A stretch of 64,000 nucleotides of DNA from Bradyrhizobium diazoefficiens USDA 110 (GTDB lineage Bacteria > Pseudomonadota > Alphaproteobacteria > Rhizobiales > Xanthobacteraceae), in contig NC_004463.1 of the NCBI RefSeq assembly GCF_000011365.1, positions 2,962,001 through 3,026,000 of the forward strand, written 5' to 3'. This document shows positions 17,989 through 26,275 of the stretch, one piece after another. The position numbers were made by a program, and so were the translations under genes. Under the pieces are notes generated by a model. That model saw only the letters and a program-made list of their open reading frames with translations. It made no database searches and was not told the origin of the DNA. Position 1 is the stretch's first letter. Every line of letters begins with the position of its first letter.

Positions 17989-18822
17989 ATGAATCTGCTC
18001 GATCCACAAGGGCCGGTGGCTGCCGCCAACAGCACCATCCTGGTCGATTCCGTCTTCATCATGCTTACGATCGTGGTGCCGACCATCATCGTGATCCTGG
18101 CGTTTGCGTTCTGGTTTCGCGCGTCCAATACCAAAGCGCGCTTCCAGCCGGACTTCGTCTATTCCGGGCGCGTCGAGATGGTGGTGTGGGCGATCCCGGC
18201 GCTCACCGTGATCCTGCTCGGCGGCGTGGCCTGGATCGGCTCGCATCGACTCGATCCCGCGGCGCCCGTGCCGGGCACCGGCAGTCCGGTGCGCATTCAG
18301 GCCGTCTCGCTCGACTGGAAATGGCTGTTCATCTATCCCGACCAGCGCATCGCCACCGTCAACACGCTGACGGTGCCGGCCGGCGCCGAGCTGAATTTTC
18401 AGCTCACCTCGTCGAGTGTGATGAACGTGTTCTTCATCCCGCAGCTCGGCAGCATGATCTACACCATGAACGGCATGGTGACGAAGCTGAACCTGCGCGC
18501 CGACAACGAGGGCAAGCTTCAGGGACTGTCGGCGCATTTCTCCGGCGACGGCTTTCCCGACATGATGTTCGACGTCAACGTGATCTCGCCGCTCGCCTTT
18601 CCGGATTGGGTCGCGAGCACGGCGAAGTCCGATGCCGTGCTGAACGAGGAGAGCTACAAGAAGCTGATGCAGCAGGGCATCGAGAGGGGCAGGCCGACCT
18701 ATCGCCTGGAAGATCCCCGCCTGTTCGACCTGATCGCGACCCAGCACATTCCGCCGGGGCCTGGTCCGGAACTGCTATCCGATGCGGGCCGGCCGCACAG
18801 TGGAGGCCACGATGCTCGGTAA
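17989..18822 (+). CDS. cyoA: Cytochrome bo-type quinol oxidase subunit II
   Basis: A 277-aa subunit II of a haem-copper quinol oxidase. Two membrane helices (about 18-42 and 60-82) precede a cupredoxin domain. SLDWKWLFIYPDQRIATVNT and QLTSSSVMNVFFIPQLGSMI match CyoA. The Cys/His ligands of the CuA centre are missing, as expected when quinol rather than cytochrome c is the donor. It begins directly with MNLLDPQGPVAAAN, equivalent to the mature N-terminus of CyoA. No signal sequence or lipobox Cys precedes it: an in-frame TAG lies 15 codons upstream and only a TTG at 17983 adds to it. It overlaps cyoB by 11 bases and is first of the cyoABCD operon. Confidence 0.9.
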   Translation: MNLLDPQGPVAAANSTILVDSVFIMLTIVVPTIIVILAFAFWFRASNTKARFQPDFVYSGRVEMVVWAIPALTVILLGGVAWIGSHRLDPAAPVPGTGSPVRIQAVSLDWKWLFIYPDQRIATVNTLTVPAGAELNFQLTSSSVMNVFFIPQLGSMIYTMNGMVTKLNLRADNEGKLQGLSAHFSGDGFPDMMFDVNVISPLAFPDWVASTAKSDAVLNEESYKKLMQQGIERGRPTYRLEDPRLFDLIATQHIPPGPGPELLSDAGRPHSGGHDAR

Positions 18823-20812
18823 GCTCGATTGGTCGGCCATTCCATTTGATCAACCCATTCCGCTGATCGCGGGCGCGGTGGTGCTGGTCGCGATCCTCGC
18901 GGTGCTGGTCTGGGTCGTGGTGAAGGGGCATCTGCCGTATCTCTGGCACGAGTGGATCACCAGCGTCGACCACAAGCGGATCGGCGTCATGTACATCCTG
19001 CTGGCTTCGATCATGCTGCTGCGCGGCGGCAGCGACGCGATCATGATGCGGATCCAGCAGGCCGTGGCCTACCAGTCGCAGGGCTATCTGCCGCCGGAGC
19101 ATTACAACCAGATCTTCTCGGCGCACGGCACCATCATGATCTTCTTCGTGGCGATGCCGTTCGTGATCGGGCTGATGAACCTCGTCGTGCCGCTCCAACT
19201 CGGCGTCCGCGACGTCGCATTTCCGACGCTCAATTCGGTCGGGTTCTGGCTGACCGCGACCGGCGCGCTGCTGGTCAATCTCTCGCTCGTGATCGGCGAG
19301 TTCGCCCGTACCGGCTGGCTCGCCTTCCCGCCGCTGTCGGGGCTGTCCTATTCGCCGGGCGTCGGCGTGGATTACTACGCCTGGTCGCTCCAGATCTCCG
19401 GCGTCGGCACGCTGGTCGCCGGCATCAATCTCGTCACCACCGTGCTGAAGCTGCGTACCAAGGGCATGAACTATCTGCGCATGCCGATGTTCTGCTGGAC
19501 CACGCTGGCCTCCAATCTCCTGATCGTCGCGGCGTTTCCGATTCTCACCGCCACGCTCGCGATGCTGCTGCTCGACCGTTACCTGGGCTTCCACTTCTTC
19601 ACCAACGAAGCCGGCGGCAATGTCATGATGTTCATGAATTTGATCTGGGCCTGGGGGCATCCGGAGGTCTACATCCTGGTGCTGCCGGCCTTCGGTATCT
19701 TCTCCGAGGTGGTGTCGACCTTCTCCGGCAAGGCGCTGTTCGGCTATCGCTCGATGGTGCTCGCCACTATGGCGATCTGCGTGATCTCCTTCATGGTCTG
19801 GCTGCACCACTTCTTCACGATGGGGGCGGGACCCGACGTCAACGCCATCTTCGGCATCGCCAGCATGATCATCGCGGTGCCGACGGGGGTGAAGATCTAC
19901 AACTGGCTGTTCACGATGTATGGCGGCCGTATTCGCTTCGCGACCCCGATGCTGTGGGCAGTCGGCTTCATGGTCACCTTCATCATCGGCGGCCTGACCG
20001 GCGTGCTGGTCGCGGTGCCGCCGGCCGACTTCATGCTCCACAACAGCATGTTCCTGGTGGCGCACTTCCACAACGTCATCATCGGAGGCGTGCTGTTCGG
20101 CGCGTTCGCCGGCTTCGAATACTGGTTTCCGAAGGCGTTCGGCTTCCGCCTCGACGAGCGCTGGGGCAAGCTCGCGTTCTGGTTCACCTTCCTCGGTTTC
20201 TATGTCACCTTCATGCCGCTCTATATCGCCGGCATGCTCGGCATGACCAGGCGGTTGCAGCATTACGACGTCGCGGCGTGGCGGCCCTGGATGCTGGTTG
20301 CGGCGGCCGGCATGGCCGTGCTGACGATCGGTGTGATCTGCCAGATCATGCAGCTCGTCGTCAGCATCAGGAATCGCGAGGCCCTGCGCGACCGCACCGG
20401 CGATCCCTGGGACGGGCGTTCGCTGGAATGGGCGACCTCCTCGCCGCCGCCGGTCTTCAACTTCGCTTTCAGTCCCGATGTGCGCGGCGAGGATGCCTAT
20501 TGGGACATGAAGACCCATGCCCGGCAGCAATCGTTCGAGCACGATGCGCCCGAATATCACGACATCGAAATGCCGCGGAATTCCCCGACCGGCTTCATCT
20601 GCGCGTTCTTCGCCACCATCATGGGCTTTGCGCTGATCTGGCACATCTGGTGGATGGTGATCCTGGGCGGCATCGGCGCGTTCGCGACCTTCGTCGTGTT
20701 CGCCTGGCGCGACCATGACGAATACGTCATTCCGGCCGACGAGGTCGCCCGCATCGATCGCATCAATCTCGAGGAACGTCGCAGCCTCGTCAGCATGGCG
20801 GGGGTGGTCTGA
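18812..20812 (+). CDS. cyoB: Cytochrome bo-type quinol oxidase subunit I
   Basis: A 666-aa catalytic subunit, which reduces oxygen to water at a haem-copper site and pumps protons. The key residues are visible: haem ligand His in SAHGTIMIFFVAMPF, the CuB His and crosslinked Tyr in WAWGHPEVYILVLPAFG, the CuB pair in WLHHFFTMG, and the haem His in LVAHFHNVIIGG. About 15 membrane helices are expected. The ATG at 18812, with GGAGG just upstream, is preferred over 18782. It overlaps cyoA by 11 bases and cyoC by one base (TGATG), typical of tight translational coupling. Confidence 0.95.
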   Translation: MLGKLDWSAIPFDQPIPLIAGAVVLVAILAVLVWVVVKGHLPYLWHEWITSVDHKRIGVMYILLASIMLLRGGSDAIMMRIQQAVAYQSQGYLPPEHYNQIFSAHGTIMIFFVAMPFVIGLMNLVVPLQLGVRDVAFPTLNSVGFWLTATGALLVNLSLVIGEFARTGWLAFPPLSGLSYSPGVGVDYYAWSLQISGVGTLVAGINLVTTVLKLRTKGMNYLRMPMFCWTTLASNLLIVAAFPILTATLAMLLLDRYLGFHFFTNEAGGNVMMFMNLIWAWGHPEVYILVLPAFGIFSEVVSTFSGKALFGYRSMVLATMAICVISFMVWLHHFFTMGAGPDVNAIFGIASMIIAVPTGVKIYNWLFTMYGGRIRFATPMLWAVGFMVTFIIGGLTGVLVAVPPADFMLHNSMFLVAHFHNVIIGGVLFGAFAGFEYWFPKAFGFRLDERWGKLAFWFTFLGFYVTFMPLYIAGMLGMTRRLQHYDVAAWRPWMLVAAAGMAVLTIGVICQIMQLVVSIRNREALRDRTGDPWDGRSLEWATSSPPPVFNFAFSPDVRGEDAYWDMKTHARQQSFEHDAPEYHDIEMPRNSPTGFICAFFATIMGFALIWHIWWMVILGGIGAFATFVVFAWRDHDEYVIPADEVARIDRINLEERRSLVSMAGVV

Positions 20813-21453
20813 TGTCGATGACCGCGACCGTCGGCCGTGCGCATGCCGATCCCCATCATATCGGGCTCGTGGTCGAGCATCCCGGGCCGGCGTCGAAGCG
20901 GATCGTGACCGCCTACGGCTTCTGGGTGTTCCTGCTCTCCGACATCGTGATGTTCTCCTGCTTCTTTGCGGCCTATGCGGTGTTGTCTGGCCAGACCGCC
21001 GACGGCCCCAAGGGCTCGGAAATCTTCGAGCAGCGGAACGTCGCGATCGAGACGGTCTGCCTGCTGCTGTCGAGCTTCACCTGCGGCATGGCCAGCATCG
21101 CCGCCGACGTGCGCAACCGGTTCTGGTTCTATCTCGGCATGGCCGTGACCTGCGTGCTTGGCCTGATCTTCCTGACCATCGAGTTCCGCGAGTTTGCCGA
21201 TCTCGTCGCGCGCGGCTACGGCCCCTCGCGCAGCGCCTTCCTGACCTCGTTCTTCTCGCTGGTCGGCTGCCATGGCCTGCACGTCTCGGCCGGCGTGCTC
21301 TGGCTGCTGACCATGATGGCCCAGGTCTTTGCAAAAGGCTTTCGCGCCGACGTGTTGCGGCGGATGATGTGCTTTGCGCTGTTCTGGCACGCGCTTGATA
21401 TCATCTGGGTCGGGGTGTTCTCCGTCGTCTACCTGCTTGGGGGGGCCGCATGA
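20812..21453 (+). CDS. cyoC: Cytochrome bo-type quinol oxidase subunit III
   Basis: A 213-aa membrane protein with five helices, corresponding to CyoC. Examples are GFWVFLLSDIVMFSCFFAAY and SLVGCHGLHVSAGVLWLLTM, with the conserved WHALDIIWVGVFSVVYLLGG at the C-terminus. It stabilises the oxidase core. It starts within the stop codon of cyoB and overlaps cyoD by four bases, so all four subunits should be made from one transcript. Confidence 0.95.
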   Translation: MSMTATVGRAHADPHHIGLVVEHPGPASKRIVTAYGFWVFLLSDIVMFSCFFAAYAVLSGQTADGPKGSEIFEQRNVAIETVCLLLSSFTCGMASIAADVRNRFWFYLGMAVTCVLGLIFLTIEFREFADLVARGYGPSRSAFLTSFFSLVGCHGLHVSAGVLWLLTMMAQVFAKGFRADVLRRMMCFALFWHALDIIWVGVFSVVYLLGGAA

Positions 21454-21839
21454 GCGATCAGACCCATATTCCGACCGGGCACGATCTCGCGCCGGGCGAG
21501 GAAGAGCAGCATAGTGTCGGTGAGCGGATCCTGGGTTACGTCGTCGGTCTTGTGCTGGCGCTGTTGCTCACGGCGACGTCGTTCTTTATCGCCGGCACCG
21601 ATCTGGTCTGGCAGCCTTCGATCCCGGTCGCGCTGATCGTGCTGGCGATCGCGCAGATGGGCGTGCACCTGGTGTTCTTCCTGCACATCACCACGGGCCC
21701 TGACAACACCAACAACGTGCTGGCGCTGGCCTTCGGACTGCTGGTCGTCTTCCTGGTGGTCGGCGGCACGGTCTGGATCATGTCGCACCTGAACGGGAAC
21801 ATGCCGCCTATGGACCAGATCATGCGGATGCGGAATTAG
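21450..21839 (+). CDS. cyoD: Cytochrome bo-type quinol oxidase subunit IV
   Basis: A 129-aa small membrane subunit with three helices. YVVGLVLALLLTATSFFIAG, IVLAIAQMGVHLVFFLHITT and GLLVVFLVVGGTVWIMSHLN are diagnostic of CyoD, which helps CuB assembly. It starts inside the last codons of cyoC. It is the last gene of the operon; no cyoE (haem O synthase) follows, so haem O must come from another locus. Confidence 0.95.
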   Translation: MSDQTHIPTGHDLAPGEEEQHSVGERILGYVVGLVLALLLTATSFFIAGTDLVWQPSIPVALIVLAIAQMGVHLVFFLHITTGPDNTNNVLALAFGLLVVFLVVGGTVWIMSHLNGNMPPMDQIMRMRN

Positions 21840-21848
21840 GGGGCACAA

Positions 21849-21880
21849 AAAAGAAGAGCCGCTTGTTTGTGACAAGCGGC
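21849..21880 (-). terminator. Intrinsic terminator serving the leftward thermonuclease gene
   Basis: A perfect 9-bp stem, GCCGCTTGT at 21858-21866 and ACAAGCGGC at 21872-21880, with a 5-base loop. On the minus strand it is followed by TCTTCTTTTTTG, a good U-tract. It therefore terminates transcription coming from 22051 leftward. Rightward cyo transcripts meet the hairpin without a U-tract, so it may protect their 3' end. Confidence 0.75.
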
Positions 21881-22050
21881 CCAAGTCTAGGGAGGAAACG
21901 CCCGAGCAAAGCAATCCGAACCGGATTGCTGCCAAGGAAACGCACGCGCAAGCGCTTGCGTAGGCTTATAAGCTAAGCAACTCCCGACGGAGTTCAATTC
22001 CGGATCAATACTGTCTCCGGCTACCGCTCACGGCGGCGTGAACGGCTTGT

Positions 22051-22839
22051 TCACTTGGGCCGGCGGCAATTATAGGCCCTGCGGAAGCCGGCGGCCTGGG
22101 CGTCGTCCTCCGAGCAGAACCAGCGGTCCGGCTTGGTCGTCGCCGGATAGCTTGGGCAGCCCCGCAAATGGTAGATGCCGATATTGCCGGTGACGCGGGC
22201 GCGCACCGCGAGCTTGCCCTTGACGCTGCAACTCGGCGGCATCGTCAGCTCGTCCGGAAACAGCACGGCGCGGATCTCCTTGTCGCGGTCGGAGCGGCAG
22301 GCGGCGCCCAGCAGCGCGCCATCCTTCTTGCCGCTGCGGAATTCTTGCGGTGCAACAAAGCAGCCTTTCCAGATCCCGGCCGAAGCCGTCTTGGCTTCGG
22401 CTGCCGCCGGCTTGACGTTGGCCTTGATCGGCTCGCGCGCGATGGCGAAGCCGAGCTTGACCAGTTGCTCGTTCAGGCTGGCCTTGTCGCCCTCGGCCGT
22501 ACAGATGGCGCGGTGGCGTTTGCCAAAGCTCTTTTCCGGCCCGACATCGTCACAGCGCACCGCCCGTTTGCCGATCAGCTTGGCCAGCTGGTCGCGGGCC
22601 TCGATGCCACAGGTCCAGGGATCCGCGTGATCGTCGATGCAGACCTGGTCGAGCTCGGGCGCGTCGACGCCGTCGAGCCGGTAGGTGACGTCGCCAAGCT
22701 GGATGGAATTGGCGTCCCGGACGGTCGCCGTCGCGGTCAGTGCGAACGCAGGCGCTGAGGAGGCCAGAAATCCGGGCAGAGCAAGAAACAAAACAAGCGC
22801 GAAAGCGCGGGCGGCGGCAAATGAATTCTCGAAGGACAT
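22051..22839 (-). CDS. Thermonuclease (SNase-like) family protein with C-terminal Cys/His motif
   Basis: A 262-aa exported nuclease-like protein. The signal peptide is residues 1-34 (ending PAFA). The SNase-type OB fold follows (about 35-150), with [18 protein letters not shown] matching the R-x-x-G-I-D-x-P-E motif and [10 protein letters not shown] near the second active-site arginine. The C-terminal part carries [20 protein letters not shown] then [17 protein letters not shown], which resembles a metal-binding motif seen at the end of other rhizobial TNases. Cleavage of nucleic acids in the periplasm is plausible. The gene stands alone, convergent with cyoABCD. Confidence 0.82.
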   Translation of the reverse strand: MSFENSFAAARAFALVLFLALPGFLASSAPAFALTATATVRDANSIQLGDVTYRLDGVDAPELDQVCIDDHADPWTCGIEARDQLAKLIGKRAVRCDDVGPEKSFGKRHRAICTAEGDKASLNEQLVKLGFAIAREPIKANVKPAAAEAKTASAGIWKGCFVAPQEFRSGKKDGALLGAACRSDRDKEIRAVLFPDELTMPPSCSVKGKLAVRARVTGNIGIYHLRGCPSYPATTKPDRWFCSEDDAQAAGFRRAYNCRRPK

Positions 22840-23041
22840 ACGGTCTCGCTATCGATTGCTCTTTCGCCTCGTTCCTAGCATCCGGATGTGGCGATACCAA
22901 TGGTCTGCGCCCTGCGAAGTGCGACATTCCGGCCCCGCGGCTTTACTCAGCCGTCGCTCTGACCCTATCGTTCGTGCCGGCCTCACGGACTGCGGAGGCC
23001 GAATCGCCCGGGAAGCGGCGAGGGGGAGGAAAAAGATCGCG

Positions 23042-24640
23042 ATGAAAGACCCCGTGGACGTCCTGATCATCGGCGCCGGCGCTTCAGGCGCGGCGGTGGC
23101 GTGGTCGCTGGCCGAGACCAAGATGCACATTCTCTGCCTGGAGCAGGGCGGCTGGATGAACCCGGCGGAATATCCCAGCACGGGCCGGGACTGGGAAGCC
23201 AAGTTCTACGGCGAGTGGTCGTCGAGCCCGAACGTCCGCGGCCGGCCCGAGGACTATCCGATCAACGACGACAATTCGCCGATCAAGGTCGTCAACTACA
23301 ATGCGGTCGGCGGCTCGACGGTGATGTACACCGCGCACTGGCCGCGGCTGCATCCTTCCGATTTCAAGGTGAAAACGCTCGACGGCGTCGCCGACGACTG
23401 GCCGATCGACTACGACGCGCTGACCCCGTTCTTCGAGGAGAACGACCGGATGATGGGCACATCCGGCCTGTCGGGCGATCCGCTCTCGCCGCTGACGCAT
23501 CCGCCGATGCCGCAACAGCCGATGGGATTGTCCGGTGCGATCATCGGCAAGGCCATGAACAAGCTCGGTTGGCACTGGTGGCCGTCGGACACCACGGTCG
23601 CGACCATGGATTATGAGGGCCGGGCTCGCTGCATCAATCTCGGCCATTGCACGCCGGCCTGCGCGCAAGGCGCCAAATCCTCGACCGACATCACCTATTG
23701 GCCGCATGCGGTCCGCGCCGGCGTCGAGCTGCGCACCCATTGCCGGGTGCGCGAGATCACCACCGACGAGAACGGCATGGCCTCGGGCGTGGTCTATTAC
23801 GACAAGGACGGCGTCGAGCAGTTCCAGCCGGCGCATGTCGTCATCATCGCCTGCAACGGCGTCGGCACGCCGCGGCTGCTCTTGAACTCCGCGTCGGGGC
23901 GCTTTCCGAATGGGCTTGCCAATTCGTCGGGCCTCGTCGGCAAGAACCTGATGTTCCATCCCTATGCGCAGATCTACGGCTATGTGAAGGAGCCGACCGA
24001 TAGCAACCGCGCGCCCCCGACCTGCCTGTGGAGCAAGGAGTGGTATGACACCGATCTGTCGCGCGGCTTCGTGCGCGGCTACGGCGTCCAGTTCGTGCGC
24101 GGGGCAGGGCCGGTGTTCGAGGCCGTCGTCAGCGAGCAGAAGGGCATCCTGCCCTGGGGCGCCGATCATCACCGTGTGTTCCGCAAGCTCAACGGCCATC
24201 GGCTGGGTTTCTCCGCGATCTGCGAGGACCTGCCGGAAGAGCACAATTGCGTCACGCTCGATCCTGTCCTGAAGGACAGCCACGGCATTCCCGCGCCGAA
24301 GATCGACTATACGATCAGCGAGAACAGCCGGAAGATGATGGAGCACGCGCTGTCGCGCGGCCGCGAGGTGCTCGAGACCGCCGGTGCGACCGACATCTGC
24401 GTCAACTCGCCGATCCCCTGGGGCGGCTGGCATCTGCTCGGCACGGCGCGGATGGGCACCGATCCCGAACGCTCCGTCGTCAACGAGTGGGGCCGCTCGC
24501 ACGACGTGAAGAACCTCTTCATCGTCGACGGCAGCATCTTCGTCACCTCGGGCGGGGTCAACCCGACCTCGACCATCCAGGCCCTCGCGCTCTACATCGC
24601 CGACCAGATGAAGCAGCGCCTCGCCAATTTGTTCGATTGA
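23042..24640 (+). CDS. GMC-family FAD oxidoreductase (gluconate 2-dehydrogenase flavoprotein type)
   Basis: A 532-aa flavoprotein. The FAD-binding motif VDVLIIGAGASGAAVAWSL is at the N-terminus. VGGSTVMYTAHWPRLHPSDF follows, then the Cys-rich LGHCTPACAQGAKSST. The C-terminus has GGWHLLGTARMGTDPERSVV and NLFIVDGSIFVTSGGVNPTS, where the catalytic His sits near GGWHLLG. Relatives are membrane-linked gluconate, sorbitol or fructose dehydrogenases. There is no signal peptide; partners are normally exported together by hitch-hiking on a Tat-bearing subunit. The next gene, 8 bp downstream, is the small subunit-3-like partner. No cytochrome c subunit follows. Confidence 0.88.
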   Translation: MKDPVDVLIIGAGASGAAVAWSLAETKMHILCLEQGGWMNPAEYPSTGRDWEAKFYGEWSSSPNVRGRPEDYPINDDNSPIKVVNYNAVGGSTVMYTAHWPRLHPSDFKVKTLDGVADDWPIDYDALTPFFEENDRMMGTSGLSGDPLSPLTHPPMPQQPMGLSGAIIGKAMNKLGWHWWPSDTTVATMDYEGRARCINLGHCTPACAQGAKSSTDITYWPHAVRAGVELRTHCRVREITTDENGMASGVVYYDKDGVEQFQPAHVVIIACNGVGTPRLLLNSASGRFPNGLANSSGLVGKNLMFHPYAQIYGYVKEPTDSNRAPPTCLWSKEWYDTDLSRGFVRGYGVQFVRGAGPVFEAVVSEQKGILPWGADHHRVFRKLNGHRLGFSAICEDLPEEHNCVTLDPVLKDSHGIPAPKIDYTISENSRKMMEHALSRGREVLETAGATDICVNSPIPWGGWHLLGTARMGTDPERSVVNEWGRSHDVKNLFIVDGSIFVTSGGVNPTSTIQALALYIADQMKQRLANLFD

Positions 24641-24648
24641 GGATTTTC

Positions 24649-25092
24649 ATGACCGAACAGATCACCCTCACGCCGCGGCAGCGCCAGGATTTGCGCGCCA
24701 TCGCCGCGATGATCATTCCACCGAGCGAGGAATACCGGGTTCCCGGTGCCGATGACGAGATCATCCAGGCCGACATTCTTGCGAGCCTCGGCCGCGACAC
24801 GAGGCCGGTCGCGGCTGCGCTCGATCATCTGGCGCGGCTCGCCGGCATGCCGCTGGCGGACCTCGAACCCGCCGCGCGCGATGGCGTCGCGCAGCAGTTC
24901 CGCAGCTCCGGCGGCGCGGCTACTCTCGTCCGCGTGGTGCTGCAATGCTACTACCGCGACGACCGCGTGCTGCGCTCGCTCGGGCTGGAGCTGCGCGCGC
25001 CGTTCCCGAAGGGCTATGTGCTCCCGGATGGCGACTGGTCGCTGCTCGACCCGGTCAAGGCGAGGGCGGGCACGCTGCGACGGGCGCCCTAG
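24649..25092 (+). CDS. Gluconate 2-dehydrogenase subunit 3-like protein
   Basis: A 147-aa protein that fits the small subunit of GMC-type membrane dehydrogenases. Features are LTPRQRQDLRAIAAMIIPPS near the N-terminus and VVLQCYYRDDRVLRSLGLEL then APFPKGYVLPDGDWSLLDPV at the C-terminus, both typical. In characterised complexes this subunit carries a Tat signal and exports the flavoprotein. Here the N-terminus MTEQITLTPRQ has no signal, so the pair would remain cytosolic unless another factor exports it. It starts 8 bp after the flavoprotein stop. Confidence 0.8.
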   Translation: MTEQITLTPRQRQDLRAIAAMIIPPSEEYRVPGADDEIIQADILASLGRDTRPVAAALDHLARLAGMPLADLEPAARDGVAQQFRSSGGAATLVRVVLQCYYRDDRVLRSLGLELRAPFPKGYVLPDGDWSLLDPVKARAGTLRRAP

Positions 25093-25197
25093 CCACCTGG
25101 GCAGTCAATACCCGGCAGTCCAGCCTTGCGCCCCAGGCGGGCTACTTGCGCGAGGGGGAACAGGCCACCATTTGTGTGAGCCTCAAGGACTCTTGCC

Positions 25198-26217
25198 ATG
25201 CTGGATTTTACCTCAGATATCGCCGGTGACGCCGCGTCATCGCGAACGACAGCGGCTGCGCCGGTCGATGACCGGGCCCTGCTGGACGCCTATTCCAATG
25301 CCGTGATCGACGTCACCGAGCGCGTCGGCCCTGCCGTCGTGCGCGTCGAGACCGGGCCCAAGGTGCCGAACGGCCGCGAGCGCGCCGGGCTCGGCTCGGG
25401 CATCGTGATCTCGCCGGATGGGCTCGTGCTCACCAACAGCCATGTGGTCGGCGCCTCCAAGGAGATCCGGCTGCGGGATGTGGAAGGCCATGTCGGCGAC
25501 GCCCAGGTGCTCGGCGCCGATCCCGACACCGATCTTGCGCTGCTGCGCGCCAACGGCGTGCGCCACTTGCCCTATGCCGCGCTCGGCAACTCCAAGACCC
25601 TGCGGCGCGGCCAGCTCGTGATCGCGATCGGCAATCCGCTCGGATTCGAATCGACCGTGACCGCGGGCGTGGTCTCGGCGCTGGGACGCTCGATCCGTTC
25701 GGTCAGCGGCCGCACGATCGAGGACGTCATCCAGACCGATGCCGCGCTCAATCCCGGCAATTCCGGCGGGCCGCTGGTGTCGTCGAATGCCGAGGTGATC
25801 GGCATCAACACCGCTATCATCAATGGCGCGCAAGGCATCTGCTTTGCGGTCGCCAGCAACACCGCCCAATTCGTGCTGGCGGAGATCATCCGACACGGCT
25901 ATGTCCGCCGCGCCTATATCGGCGTCGCCGGGCAGACCGCGCCGGTCCCGCGGCGGCATGCGGTGCTGGCCGGCGTCGAGAATAAGATGGGCGCGCTTCT
26001 GATGCAGATCGAGCCGGACGGGCCGGCCGCGAAGGCGGGCCTGTTGCCCGGCGATGTCGTGATCAGGCTCGACGGCGTCGAGATCAACGGCGTCGACGAC
26101 CTGATCCGCGTGCTCGACCGCGACCGGATCGGCCGGCGGCTCGCCATGGACGTGCTGCGGCTCGGCCGCCTGCGGGCGATAGACATCGACCCGATCGAGC
26201 GCAAGCCCGCCCGCTAG
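25198..26217 (+). CDS. HtrA/DegP-like trypsin-type serine protease with PDZ domain
   Basis: A 339-aa S1C peptidase. The catalytic triad is visible: His in VLTNSHVVGA, Asp in DPDTDLALLRA and Ser in NPGNSGGPLV. One PDZ domain follows (about 235-330, LMQIEPDGPAAKAGLLPGDV). There is no signal peptide (MLDFTSDIAGDAASSRTT), unlike periplasmic DegP or DegS. It is therefore predicted cytosolic, although other rhizobial HtrA homologues of this short type exist. AAGGA precedes the start at 25198. It lies 105 bp after the GMC pair and might be co-transcribed, but that is not shown. Confidence 0.88.
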   Translation: MLDFTSDIAGDAASSRTTAAAPVDDRALLDAYSNAVIDVTERVGPAVVRVETGPKVPNGRERAGLGSGIVISPDGLVLTNSHVVGASKEIRLRDVEGHVGDAQVLGADPDTDLALLRANGVRHLPYAALGNSKTLRRGQLVIAIGNPLGFESTVTAGVVSALGRSIRSVSGRTIEDVIQTDAALNPGNSGGPLVSSNAEVIGINTAIINGAQGICFAVASNTAQFVLAEIIRHGYVRRAYIGVAGQTAPVPRRHAVLAGVENKMGALLMQIEPDGPAAKAGLLPGDVVIRLDGVEINGVDDLIRVLDRDRIGRRLAMDVLRLGRLRAIDIDPIERKPAR

Positions 26218-26275
26218 CTGCGAGCCCGCGGGCGAGGTATGACGATGTCATGCCTCGCCTCCGGAAAATTGCCGC

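Noticed and set aside
18575..20716. Minus-strand frame of 713 codons opposite cyoB
   Set aside because: Extremely His/Arg/Asp-rich, typical of the antisense of GC-rich membrane proteins; cyoB on the other strand is certain.
21841..21900. Rightward terminator for cyoABCD
   Set aside because: The hairpin has its U-tract only on the minus strand, so it is assigned to the leftward gene.
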